Below, piece after piece: positions 17,981-27,145 of a stretch of DNA of 64,000 bases. The position numbers and the translations under genes are program-made. Origin of the DNA: Calothrix sp. NIES-4105 (GTDB taxonomy: Bacteria > Cyanobacteriota > Cyanobacteriia > Cyanobacteriales > Nostocaceae); the NCBI RefSeq assembly GCF_002368415.1, contig NZ_AP018290.1:7121717-7185716 (forward strand), written 5' to 3'. Every line of letters begins with the position of its first letter. The stretch's first letter is position 1. The notes under the pieces are model-generated. The model was not told the DNA's origin, searched no databases, and saw only the letters and a program-made list of their open reading frames with translations.

Positions 17981-20900
17981 ATGCCACGCATTTTTGACAA
18001 CATCGACTTACAACTGTTGCCTACTTTACGAGACACGCTCAAAGTTTCGTACCGCGCGGATTTTTGCGTTGGTTACTTTAACCTCAGAGGATGGCGTAAA
18101 CTTGACGATTTAATCGAGCAGTATATAGGTGGGGAAACTTCTTGTTGTCGTTTATTGGTGGGAATGCAGGGTTTACCTAGTGATGAGGTACATACAGCAT
18201 TTACCCTTGGTAGTGGTGAAGGGCGCCTTGATAATAGTACTATTATTCGCTTCAAAAAAAAGATAGCGGCTGAGTTTAAAGACCAGCTTACCATCGGGGC
18301 GCCGACAAATGAAGATGAAGCGGGGTTACGTCGTTTAAGTCACCAACTGAAAACAAAGAAAGTAGTTATCAAGCTGTTTTTAGCTCATCCCCTCCACGCT
18401 AAGTTATACCTCGTTCACCGTAATGACCCTAATAGCCCCATAGTTGGATTTTTGGGTAGTAGTAATTTAACTTTAGCAGGACTGAGAAAACAAGGGGAAT
18501 TAAATGTTGATGTTTTAGACCATGACGCTTGTAATAAACTGCAAAAATGGTTTGATGACCGTTGGAAAGATTACGGCTGTATTGATATTTCTAAAGAGCT
18601 TGCAGAAATAATTGATAATAGTTGGGCTAGGGAAGAGTTAATAGCTCCTTATCATATTTACTTAAAAATTGCTTACCATTTATCTCATGAAGCAATTGCT
18701 GGTTTATCAGAATTTAGGATTCCTAACGAGTTTAATAATCTATTTGATTTTCAAAAAGCAGCAGTTCAACTAGCCGCGCGTCATGTTACTAGACGTGGTG
18801 GTGTGCTGGTAGGGGATGTTGTCGGGTTGGGAAAAACTTTGGTGGGAACTGCGCTGGCTAAGATATTACAAGAAGATTGTTTTTTAGAAACGCTGATTAT
18901 TTGCCCTAAAAACTTAGTATCAATGTGGCAAGAATATGTTGATAATTATCGATTATATGCCAAAGTGATGCCAATTAGTAACGTGCAAAACCAGCTACCA
19001 GAATTACGGCGTTACAGAGTTGTATTAATCGACGAAAGTCATAATTTACGTAATCGTGATGGTAAAAGATATAGAGCTATAGCAGAATATATTGGCGCCA
19101 ACGAAAGCAAATGTATATTACTTTCCGCAACACCTTACAATAAAACTTATCTTGACCTTTCTGCTCAACTACGGCTATTTGTTCCCGAAGACCAAGATTT
19201 AGGTTTTAGACCAGAAGCTTTAATAAACGAACTAGGTGGTGGTTCGTTAGGAGAATTAGAATTTATCAGAAAACATCAATGTTCTGTTAAATCTCTGGCT
19301 GCATTTGAGAAAAGCGAACATACCGATGACTGGCGAGAGTTAATGAAACGTTATATGGTGCGGCGAACACGTTCGTTTATTAAAGATAACTATGCTCACA
19401 CTGATGATACAGGACGTAAATATTTAGAATTTGCCGACAAAACATGCTCATATTTCCCAGACCGTATACCCCGTACTATTAAATTTACTTTAGAAGCTGA
19501 CAATGACTCTTATTCTCGCCTTTATTCTGAAGCCGTAGTCGAAGTAATTAACCAGTTAAATTTGCCACGTTATGGACTCGGAAATTATGTAACTACTAAA
19601 TCAAAAGCTATTACAGAGTCAGAACAACGTCAGCTTAATGGCTTATTTCGAGGTGGGCGCCGACTAATGGGTTTTTCCCGGACTAATTTATTTAAACGGT
19701 TAGAAAGTAGCGGGTTTGCTTTTATTCAATCAATTCAACGCCATATTTTACGGAATTTTATATATTTATATGCTTTAGAAAACAACTTTGATATTCCCAT
19801 TGGAACTCAAGACGCTGATTTATTAGATACTCGTAACAGTGATGAAGATTCAGATTCAATCGTAGCAAGTTTATTTGATATTGAAGAAGACCTCTCCCCC
19901 CTACCCCCCTCTCCTATAGAGGAGAGGGGGGAGTACATTAGCTCCCCTCTTTTTCTAGGAGAGGGGTTGGGGGAGAGGTTTTCAATAGAGAAGGGTTTGC
20001 GTAAAAAAGCTGAGTTTATTTATCAAGAGTATGTGACTCGTTATCAAAAGCGTTTTAAGTGGTTACGTTCAACGTTGTTTGATGTCAAAAAGCTAAAAAA
20101 GGATTTACTAGCCGATGCTAAAGCGTTAATTAGTGTACTGCAAGAAATTGGAGAATGGAAACCAAACCAAGATGATAAAATAGATGCTTTGGTCAAACTT
20201 TTAGCAGAAACTCATCCAAACGAAAAAGTATTGATTTTTACACAATTTGCTGACTCAGTACGCTACATTACAGATAATTTGCAGGCAAGAAATATTACTA
20301 ACGTCGCAGGAGTAACAGGACAAGCAAAAGACCCTACGGGATTAACAGGAAGGTTCAGCCCAATAAGTAATGGAAAGCGTGATAAAGTATCATATAATGA
20401 CGAATTACGTATTTTAATAGCCACCGATGTTTTGAGTGAAGGTCATAATTTACAAGATTGTGCGATTATAGTAAATTGGGATTTGCCTTGGGCTATTATT
20501 AGACTAATTCAAAGAGCAGGACGTGTTGACCGAATAGGGCAAAATGCCGAAAAAATTCTTTGTTATTCTTTTCTACCAGCAGAGGGTGTAGAACGTATTA
20601 TTAATTTACGCTTAAGACTCAAACAAAGACTACAAGAAAATGCCGAAGTTGTCGGAACTGATGAAACATTTTTTGAGGATGACGAGACGCAGGTAATTGT
20701 TGATTTATATAATGAAAAATCAGGAATTTTGGATGGCGAAGAAGATACAGAAGTAGATTTAACATCAGAAGCTTTTCAAATATGGAAAAAAGCCACAGAT
20801 GAAAATCAAGCATTAAAAAAGATAATTGAAGAAATGCCCAACGTAGTATATTCCACCCGCGCGCATATTCCCCAAACTACGCAGCCAGAGGGCGTGTTAA

Positions 20901-21415
20901 TGTACATGAAGACTACTGAAGGGAATGATTCTTTAATCTACATTGACAGAGAAGGAAATAGCGTTACTCAATCGCAACTAGCTGTGTTAAAAATGGCAGC
21001 TTGTGATGAAAATACTCCAGCAATACCTAGAGATAAACAGCATCACCAACTAGTTAAAACAGGCGCCGAACTTTTAGCAGAAGAAGAAAAAAACATGGGT
21101 GGTCAGTTAGGAAGACCATCAGGCGCCAGATTCCGCAGTTACGAAAGATTAAAAAGTTACGTCCAAGAAATGAAGGGTACTATATTTGTCACCGAAGAAC
21201 TACTAAAAGCAATAGATGATATATATCGTTACCCGTTAAGACAATCTGCAATTGATACATTAAATCGCCAATTAAGAAGCGGCATTAGCAACCAACAATT
21301 AGCAGAGTTAGTAGTAGCCTTACGGATGGATGACCGTTTGTGCATCGTCAGCGAAGAAATAGAAAAGCGCGAACCTCAAATTATTTGTTCGTTAGGATTA
21401 TTTGAGGAAAAGTAA
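17981..21415 (+). CDS. PLD-like nuclease/SNF2 helicase fusion, putative defence protein
   Basis: 1144 residues. The N-terminal phospholipase-D-like domain (about 1-210) has one HKD-type motif, HAKLYLVHRND (His139, Lys141) followed by GFLGSSNLTLAGL. Helicase domain: Walker A VVGLGKT (Lys285), motif II DESH (351-354), motif III LLSATP, motif V ATDVLSEGHNL, motif VI RAGRVDRIGQN (about 847). This is the SNF2/ERCC3-like architecture common in restriction and anti-phage loci. The C-terminal 250 residues are helical and unassigned. Residues about 637-667 are encoded by a palindromic repeat inserted in frame (19889-19982). The Eco57I-type methylase lies 1.4 kb downstream. Confidence 0.88.
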   Translation: MPRIFDNIDLQLLPTLRDTLKVSYRADFCVGYFNLRGWRKLDDLIEQYIGGETSCCRLLVGMQGLPSDEVHTAFTLGSGEGRLDNSTIIRFKKKIAAEFKDQLTIGAPTNEDEAGLRRLSHQLKTKKVVIKLFLAHPLHAKLYLVHRNDPNSPIVGFLGSSNLTLAGLRKQGELNVDVLDHDACNKLQKWFDDRWKDYGCIDISKELAEIIDNSWAREELIAPYHIYLKIAYHLSHEAIAGLSEFRIPNEFNNLFDFQKAAVQLAARHVTRRGGVLVGDVVGLGKTLVGTALAKILQEDCFLETLIICPKNLVSMWQEYVDNYRLYAKVMPISNVQNQLPELRRYRVVLIDESHNLRNRDGKRYRAIAEYIGANESKCILLSATPYNKTYLDLSAQLRLFVPEDQDLGFRPEALINELGGGSLGELEFIRKHQCSVKSLAAFEKSEHTDDWRELMKRYMVRRTRSFIKDNYAHTDDTGRKYLEFADKTCSYFPDRIPRTIKFTLEADNDSYSRLYSEAVVEVINQLNLPRYGLGNYVTTKSKAITESEQRQLNGLFRGGRRLMGFSRTNLFKRLESSGFAFIQSIQRHILRNFIYLYALENNFDIPIGTQDADLLDTRNSDEDSDSIVASLFDIEEDLSPLPPSPIEERGEYISSPLFLGEGLGERFSIEKGLRKKAEFIYQEYVTRYQKRFKWLRSTLFDVKKLKKDLLADAKALISVLQEIGEWKPNQDDKIDALVKLLAETHPNEKVLIFTQFADSVRYITDNLQARNITNVAGVTGQAKDPTGLTGRFSPISNGKRDKVSYNDELRILIATDVLSEGHNLQDCAIIVNWDLPWAIIRLIQRAGRVDRIGQNAEKILCYSFLPAEGVERIINLRLRLKQRLQENAEVVGTDETFFEDDETQVIVDLYNEKSGILDGEEDTEVDLTSEAFQIWKKATDENQALKKIIEEMPNVVYSTRAHIPQTTQPEGVLMYMKTTEGNDSLIYIDREGNSVTQSQLAVLKMAACDENTPAIPRDKQHHQLVKTGAELLAEEEKNMGGQLGRPSGARFRSYERLKSYVQEMKGTIFVTEELLKAIDDIYRYPLRQSAIDTLNRQLRSGISNQQLAELVVALRMDDRLCIVSEEIEKREPQIICSLGLFEEK
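19889..19982. repeat. Palindromic repeat inserted in frame inside the helicase gene
   Basis: The stretch starts CCTCTCCCCCCTACCCCCCT and ends GGGGTTGGGGGAGAGG. It contains CCCCCTCTCCTATAGAGGAG followed by AGGGGGG, so it is a nested palindrome. It is translated as LSPLPPSPIEERGEYISSPL and LFLGEGLGERF. Similar C-rich/G-rich repeats normally lie in spacers, as in the one after this gene (21421-21680). Confidence 0.8.
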
Positions 21416-21810
21416 AATTGATCCCCCCAACAGAGCGCGTGGAAGGGGGGCTAATAATTCCTCTTGTTCCCCCCTTACCAAGCTACAGTGTATACACAAG
21501 TTTCTAAAACAAAATTTTCTTTTCTTTCTTCTCTTCCTTTGTGTCCTTTGTGCCCTTTGTGGTTCCTTAAATAGATAAACCACTTTGACACACTCGTACA
21601 CGAAGAGGGGAAAAGAAGAGGGTTATGAAAGATGTGTGTATACCGTAGCCTCCGGAGCGGGGGGTTAGGGGGGATTTTTTAAAGCTAATGGTTAGCAGCT
21701 TTTGTGAGCGCATAACTATATATAAATATAAAATGCCGTTAAAATCAGTTATAGGACAGGCGAGACACTTATCCTACACAACATATATTTAAACTCTGCT
21801 CAAGGATTAA
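21416..21810. repeat. Spacer with C-rich/G-rich inverted repeat
   Basis: Begins ATCCCCCCAACAGAGCGCG (21420) and is matched by GGAGCGGGGGGTTAGGGGGG (21655-21674). It also has the spacer phrase CTTCCTTTGTGTCCTTTGTG (21533), similar to the one near 8225. No gene seen. Confidence 0.6.
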
Positions 21811-22059
21811 TTATTCACCTAAAGACTTTTCTATTGCTCTACGAATATACCTTTGGTAGGGTATACCCTCTTTTTTAGAAACAGTTTTAACTTTTTCTAA
21901 TAATTCTTCAGAAATACGAATGTTTACATTTTTGTCTTTAGGTTTGAATTCAAAACTTACAGGTTTGAAGTTATCTTCATGAAGATATTCGGATAAGTCT
22001 TGCTCTAGCAAGTTTTCTGCGTCTTCATCAGTCATCATTTTAGGTAAGATTTTCTTCAT
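21811..22059 (-). CDS. brnA: BrnA-type antitoxin
   Basis: 82 residues. The C-terminal ribbon-helix-helix is NVNIRISEELLEKVKTVSKK followed by EGIPYQRYIRRAIEKSL, the BrnA/CopG DNA-binding fold. The N-terminal part (MTDEDAENLLEQDLSEYLHE) is acidic, as expected for toxin neutralisation. It overlaps the upstream brnT by 20 bases, the usual brnT-brnA order, and probably represses the pair through the palindromes at 22352-22406. Confidence 0.88.
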   Translation of the reverse strand: MKKILPKMMTDEDAENLLEQDLSEYLHEDNFKPVSFEFKPKDKNVNIRISEELLEKVKTVSKKEGIPYQRYIRRAIEKSLGE

Positions 22060-22339
22060 ATTTTTGTACTTCTTTATCTCTCATATATCTGGCACTGATT
22101 GGTCTAATAAATATTTCGCCTTCTTTGTCACGAAAGGTAAATGCTACGAAAATATATTTTCCCTTTCTAGATTTCCCTATCGCAATAAATCTTTCTTCAG
22201 ACTGAGAATGTTTTAAATCTGGGCTTATCAAAACTTGGCTCAGAAATAAAGTCTCAATTTCTTCTATTGACACTCCATGCTTCTGACACTTTTGTAAATT
22301 CCCATCATCCCAGTCAAAACCAGATATTTGTTTATCCAT
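22040..22339 (-). CDS. brnT: BrnT-type ribonuclease toxin
   Basis: 99 residues from the ATG at 22339; an extension to 22363 would run into the operator. BrnT signature: GFDWDDGNLQKCQKHGVSIE, then the core ERFIAIGKSRKGKYIFVAFT and IRPISARYMRDKEVQKYEEN, with the conserved Arg-Ala-R..R.....Y tail of this RelE-related RNase family. It is upstream of and overlapping brnA. It lies between the helicase and methylase genes of the putative defence island, in opposite orientation to them. Confidence 0.9.
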   Translation of the reverse strand: MDKQISGFDWDDGNLQKCQKHGVSIEEIETLFLSQVLISPDLKHSQSEERFIAIGKSRKGKYIFVAFTFRDKEGEIFIRPISARYMRDKEVQKYEENLT

Positions 22340-22351
22340 TGATCTTAATAC

Positions 22352-22406
22352 TTGTATATACAAATGTCAATATACCTTTCATTGACGTTTGTATATACAA
22401 ATGTCA
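22352..22406 (-). promoter_or_regulatory. brnTA operator, two near-identical palindromes
   Basis: TTGTATATACAA occurs at 22352-22363 and 22389-22400, 37 bases centre to centre. The second is part of a longer dyad, TGACGTTTGTAT/ATACAAATGTCA (22383-22406), with one mismatch. Located just before the brnT start codon, where an RHH antitoxin would bind. Confidence 0.75.
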
Positions 22407-22843
22407 TAATAATTTATCTTATCAAAGAGCCACTATTTAGCATAAATACTTAAATCATGTTGTTAAATTTGTAACAAATCGAACTTGCCGATCCATCTGA
22501 CATCGGCTATTTTACGTAGAGCGTTGATTTGCGTAAGTAATTTCCGCGCGTTACTCAAACATATGCTGACTATAGATTAGAGGGTTTAACATCGGCGCAA
22601 AATTTCAAAATCATTTTTATACACTCAAATCTTATCCGGAAGTCGGCTGTTGAAATTAGTATAGCGACTTATACTCAGTATTTACAAGTAAGCAAAATAA
22701 CTGAGCCGGAGAAGGTGCCATAAGGGTTATTACAGAAACAGTATTATCGCTCCAAGACTTAGGTCTATGGGCAAATTTTTTAATGCTAATGCTGATTAAT
22801 TTCTACAAAAAATTCTATTGTTATCGGACAGGGTAGGTATATC
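22407..22843. other. Upstream region of the methylase gene
   Basis: 437 bases, AT-rich, without an open frame worth calling. It should contain the methylase promoter and the brnT promoter flank. I see no strong structure. Confidence 0.4.
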
Positions 22844-25800
22844 ATGGCACTCAATTTCCAGCGCACACGGGATTTGCTATATAACTTTCAATTCGAGGAC
22901 TTATTTATAGAGGAGTTAGGTTGGTCACAACCAACACGTACAAAAGCAGTGCAGGTGGAAATTGACGAGAAAATTTATAACTATAAATGTATCGCTGAGG
23001 TATCGGGTGTAGCTGTTTTTGAAGTTACATCAGATGATGGCGCCATTCCTGAAGCGAAAGTTCGTACTGCCATTCATCATCAAGTTACTCAATTAAAAGC
23101 CGAAAACCTACTCATTTTCATTGATGTAACACGTACTCGCAGTCTTTGGTATTGGGTAAAGCGAGAAGGTAGAGACGCGAATATTCGCGTCTCCACACGT
23201 GACCATTTATATGTAAAAGGGCAACCTGGCGATTTATTCTTAAGTAAGTTGGGTGCTTTAGTAATTGATATTACTGAACTTGAAGATGATAGCTTATCAG
23301 TTGTCAAGATTGCCCATAGACTGCAAAAAGCTTTTGATGTCGAACGAGTCACAAAACAATTTTATAAAGACTTTCAAGAAGAACATAAGCAGTTTTTGGG
23401 TTACGTTAAAGGAATTAATAACGAAAATGATAGACGTTGGTATACTTCTGTTATCTTAAACCGTTTGATGTTTGTTTACTTCCTCCAACGTAAAGGCTTT
23501 ATTGATAAATGTGATAATAAACCAAATGGTGATTTAGAATATCTACAAAATAAATTAGAGTCAAGCAAACAGCGCGGTAAAGATTTATTCTACAGTGATT
23601 TTCTCAAAGTCTTATTTTTTGAATCCTTTGCTAAACCAGAAATTGACCGTGACCCCTCTGTACAGGCATTAGTCGGGAATATTAAGTATTTAAATGGTGG
23701 ATTATTTTTAAAGCATCGCATCGAGCAAGAGTATAATATCAAAATAGCTGATGAAGCGTTTCAAAAAGTTTTAGACTTATTTGCGCGCTACTCTTGGAAT
23801 TTAGACGACACCCCAGAAGGTAAAGACGATGAAATTAACCCTGACGTTCTAGGGTACATATTTGAAAAATATATTAACCAGAAAGCATTTGGCGCCTACT
23901 ATACTCGGCCGCAAATAACCGAGTATCTTTGTGATAGAACAATTCACAAGTTAATTGTAGACCGTGTTAACGATGCAATTTCAGACAAGTATAAATCATT
24001 TGAAGATATTAACGATTTATTCCTAAAATTGGATGCTAATATCTGCCGTTTACTGTTTAATGATATTCTCCCCAACTTATCGATTTTAGATATCGCTTGC
24101 GGAAGTGGCGCCTTTCTTATTGCCGCAATGAAAACCCTAATTCAAGTTTACAGTGCAGTGATTGGTACTATTAAACTAATGGGTGATGCGAACTTAAAGA
24201 TAGAAATCAAACAACTCGAACAAAAACATCAATCACTACCATATTATATCAAAAAACGTATCGTCACAGATAACCTCTATGGTGTAGACATCATGGAGGA
24301 AGCAACAGAAATCGCAAAACTACGTTTATTCTTAGCTTTAGTATCTTCTGCCCATGATGTAAACGAATTAGAACCACTACCTAATATTGACTTTAATATA
24401 ATGGCAGGTAATTCGCTGATCGGATTAATCAAAGTCGATGAAACTGCCTTTGACACCGTGGGAAATTCTAAACAAGGTAATCTTTTACAGTCTTTAGCCG
24501 CAAACCAGTACAAAGTTATTCTAGAAGACAAAAATCAGTCAATTGAATTGTACAAGAAACACGCATTTATTCCCGGTGAGGAAAAATTAGCTACTGGTGA
24601 TGAAGGAACTCATCAAGACGCAAGATTGTTAAACCTGCGTAAACACATCGAAAACCTAAATAAAAAATCACAAGAAAAGTTAAATTCTTTGCTGTTGGAT
24701 GAATTTAGTCAAAAACTGGGTATTAAATACGAGGAAGTTCAATTAACTGGCAAACCTAAGAAGCGTATATTGAAAATAGATGATATTGCAGCTTTAAAAC
24801 CTTTTCACTGGGGCTATCACTTTGATAAAGTTTTAGAACGGGGTGGTTTTGACGCAATTATCACAAATCCCCCTTGGGAAATATTCAAACCACAAGCAAA
24901 AGAGTTCTTCGCCCAGCATAATGATTTAGTAACAAAGAACAAAATGGATATCAAAGCTTTTGAAAAAGAGCAGAATCTACTTTTAAAAAATCCTGAGATT
25001 GCAGATGCTTGGCTAGAGTATCAGAGTCAATATCCTTATGTTAGTGCTTACTATCGTTCAGCAGAGCAATACAAAAATCAGATTTCTATCGTTAACGGCA
25101 AGAAAGCAGGGACAGATATTAATCTCTACAAGCTTTTCCTAGAACAGTGTTTTAACCTTTTACGTCCAAGCGGTGAGTGTGGAATTGTAATTCCTAGTGG
25201 TATATATACTGACCTAGGCGCCAAGCAACTGCGAGAAATGTTGTTTAATCAAACAAGCCTTACAGGTTTATTTTGCCTTGAAAATCGTAGAGAAGTATTT
25301 GAGGGTGTTCATCGTAGTTTTAAAATTGTTATCCTTACCTTTGCAAAAGGTGGAACAACAACTAAATTTCCATCTGCTTTTATGCGCCATGATGTACAAG
25401 AACTTCAAAGATTTCCTAGTAATGGTAGTTTGTCGATTACTATTGATATGGTACGGAAACTATCACCTGATTCTCTGTCAGTGATGGAGTTTAAGAACAA
25501 TATAGATGTTCACATCGCTGAGAAAATGCTCAAGTTCCCCTTGCTAGGGGAAAAGATAGATGACAAGTGGAACTTACGTTTAACTCGTGAATTTGACATG
25601 ACTAACGATAGTCATTTATTCAAGCAGCAACTAGCAAAGGGAAGATTTCCACTTTATGAAGGTAAGATGGTTCATCAATTTACCCATAAATTTGCTCCCC
25701 CAAGATACTGGGTAGATGAGCAGGAAGCGAGGAAAGTTATATTAGGAAAAAATGGCAATGATAAAGCTCAGAAGTTAGATTATCAAAGTTACCGTTTAGG

Positions 25801-26839
25801 CTTTAGAGCTATAGCCAGGAATACAGATGCAAGAACACTTATTGTTGGTGCTATACCAAAGAACGTCTTCTGTGGTAATTCAGTCTTGGTTTCCTCAGAA
25901 CTAGCTCAAATATCAAGTACTGAAATAGTTGTTGCTCAAGCTATTTTTAATTCATTTGTACTTGATTTTTCTGCTCGGCAAATGGTATCGGCTAACATAA
26001 ATATGTTTTACATTTACCAATTACCTGTTCCACGTCTAACAGAAGGTGCCCCCTACTTCAGCGAAATAGTAGAACGCGCGGCAAAACTCATCTGCACTAC
26101 TCCTGAATTTGATGAACTCGCGCAGGAAGTTGGACTAGGTTCCCATGCAAACGGCGCCACCGATGAAAGCGAAAGAGCAAAGCTCCGGGCGGAACTTGAC
26201 GGAATGATAGCTCACCTCTACGGTTTAACCGAAGAAGAATTTGAATATATCCTCAGCACCTTCCCCATTGTTCCAGAACAAGTCAAACAAGATGCCTTAG
26301 CTGCATATCGAACATTGGCGCCTATATCTGGAGATACTGAAGTTGTTGCATTAATAGAACAAGGAGAGAATGACCTAATCGAATTTAAATCTACCGCGCG
26401 TTGGAATTTGCGAGACAACAAGCAAGATAAAGCAATGGAACATGAAATATTTAAAACTGTTGCAGCATTCTTAAATACCAATGGCGGAAATTTATTGATT
26501 GGAATTGATGACGATGGCAAACCTCTTGGTTTAGATAATGATTATCAAACTTTCAAAAAGAAGAACAATGACGGTTATATGCTGTTTTTGAACAATGACC
26601 TGTTATTAAGGGAGATAGGACAACAATTTGGTAGTCACTTCCGCATCACTTTTCATCAAGTAAGTGGGAAAGATGTATGTCGCCTTGCTGTCCAACCATC
26701 ACTAAGCCCTGTTTGGATAAAGATGAAAGATAAAAATGGTAAGGAAGAGGAGATTTTCTATATCCGCAGTAATAACTCAAGCGTTAAGCTCTCACCGAAA
26801 AAGGCTGCAGAGTATATTAATATGAAAAAATATTCTTAG
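22844..26839 (+). CDS. Eco57I-type DNA methylase with C-terminal AlbA_2/Schlafen-like domain
   Basis: 1331 residues. N-terminal region (1-160) restriction-enzyme-like. N6-adenine methylase core: motif I ILDIACGSGAFLIAA (GSG from residue about 419) and motif IV ITNPPWEIF (NPPW 675-678). A specificity-type region follows, ending near INMFYIYQLPVPRL. The last ~160 residues are a different domain: EQGENDLIEFKSTARWN (Glu1180, Lys1182) and FLNTNGGNLLIGIDDDGKPL, the AlbA_2/Schlafen-like divergent DNA-binding or nuclease fold. Such a fusion to a type IIG/BREX-PglX-like methylase is unusual. Residues 109-118 are encoded by a palindromic spacer repeat. The partner is probably the PLD helicase upstream on the same strand. 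Confidence 0.87.
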   Translation: MALNFQRTRDLLYNFQFEDLFIEELGWSQPTRTKAVQVEIDEKIYNYKCIAEVSGVAVFEVTSDDGAIPEAKVRTAIHHQVTQLKAENLLIFIDVTRTRSLWYWVKREGRDANIRVSTRDHLYVKGQPGDLFLSKLGALVIDITELEDDSLSVVKIAHRLQKAFDVERVTKQFYKDFQEEHKQFLGYVKGINNENDRRWYTSVILNRLMFVYFLQRKGFIDKCDNKPNGDLEYLQNKLESSKQRGKDLFYSDFLKVLFFESFAKPEIDRDPSVQALVGNIKYLNGGLFLKHRIEQEYNIKIADEAFQKVLDLFARYSWNLDDTPEGKDDEINPDVLGYIFEKYINQKAFGAYYTRPQITEYLCDRTIHKLIVDRVNDAISDKYKSFEDINDLFLKLDANICRLLFNDILPNLSILDIACGSGAFLIAAMKTLIQVYSAVIGTIKLMGDANLKIEIKQLEQKHQSLPYYIKKRIVTDNLYGVDIMEEATEIAKLRLFLALVSSAHDVNELEPLPNIDFNIMAGNSLIGLIKVDETAFDTVGNSKQGNLLQSLAANQYKVILEDKNQSIELYKKHAFIPGEEKLATGDEGTHQDARLLNLRKHIENLNKKSQEKLNSLLLDEFSQKLGIKYEEVQLTGKPKKRILKIDDIAALKPFHWGYHFDKVLERGGFDAIITNPPWEIFKPQAKEFFAQHNDLVTKNKMDIKAFEKEQNLLLKNPEIADAWLEYQSQYPYVSAYYRSAEQYKNQISIVNGKKAGTDINLYKLFLEQCFNLLRPSGECGIVIPSGIYTDLGAKQLREMLFNQTSLTGLFCLENRREVFEGVHRSFKIVILTFAKGGTTTKFPSAFMRHDVQELQRFPSNGSLSITIDMVRKLSPDSLSVMEFKNNIDVHIAEKMLKFPLLGEKIDDKWNLRLTREFDMTNDSHLFKQQLAKGRFPLYEGKMVHQFTHKFAPPRYWVDEQEARKVILGKNGNDKAQKLDYQSYRLGFRAIARNTDARTLIVGAIPKNVFCGNSVLVSSELAQISSTEIVVAQAIFNSFVLDFSARQMVSANINMFYIYQLPVPRLTEGAPYFSEIVERAAKLICTTPEFDELAQEVGLGSHANGATDESERAKLRAELDGMIAHLYGLTEEEFEYILSTFPIVPEQVKQDALAAYRTLAPISGDTEVVALIEQGENDLIEFKSTARWNLRDNKQDKAMEHEIFKTVAAFLNTNGGNLLIGIDDDGKPLGLDNDYQTFKKKNNDGYMLFLNNDLLLREIGQQFGSHFRITFHQVSGKDVCRLAVQPSLSPVWIKMKDKNGKEEEIFYIRSNNSSVKLSPKKAAEYINMKKYS
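23169..23196. repeat. GTAGAGACGCG palindrome inside the methylase gene
   Basis: GTAGAGACGCGAATATTCGC followed by GTCTCCAC is the common spacer palindrome of this genome (15325, 31622, 49550, 63374), here read in frame as GRDANIRVST. One mismatch between the arms (CTAC versus CCAC). Confidence 0.75.
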
Positions 26840-27145
26840 GTGATTTTAATCTGACATTTTGAGCCATATGTCAAATGTACCTCTAGAAAAAATTAAAAAT
26901 ACTGATGAGGCAGAATACAGTCCTGTCCCACCAAAGCGCTCAAAACTGGTAACGCGCGCGTGCCCAGTTCGTAGGGGGCGGTAAACCTCTACCATATCCA
27001 ATGGATGAAGAATGAAGATACAGCCTTTCTGGGTGCAAGTAAATGAAGCAACACTTAGGCAAGGTGATCACTAAACACGTAGCACAACTGTAACCAAAAG
27101 CATCCTTGGATTGACATCTCCCCATAACTAAAGTTAGGGGATTCA
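26840..27145 (-). ncRNA. TnpB right end and probable guide (omega) RNA region
   Basis: The ~300 bases downstream of tnpB hold a stem CCCCTAAC.TTAGTTATGGGG right after the stop codon (27116-27140, minus strand). Several further paired stretches lead to an AT-rich edge near 26890. In IS200/IS605 elements this position encodes the right-end RNA that guides TnpB. The exact end, and therefore the guide, cannot be fixed by eye. Confidence 0.45.
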
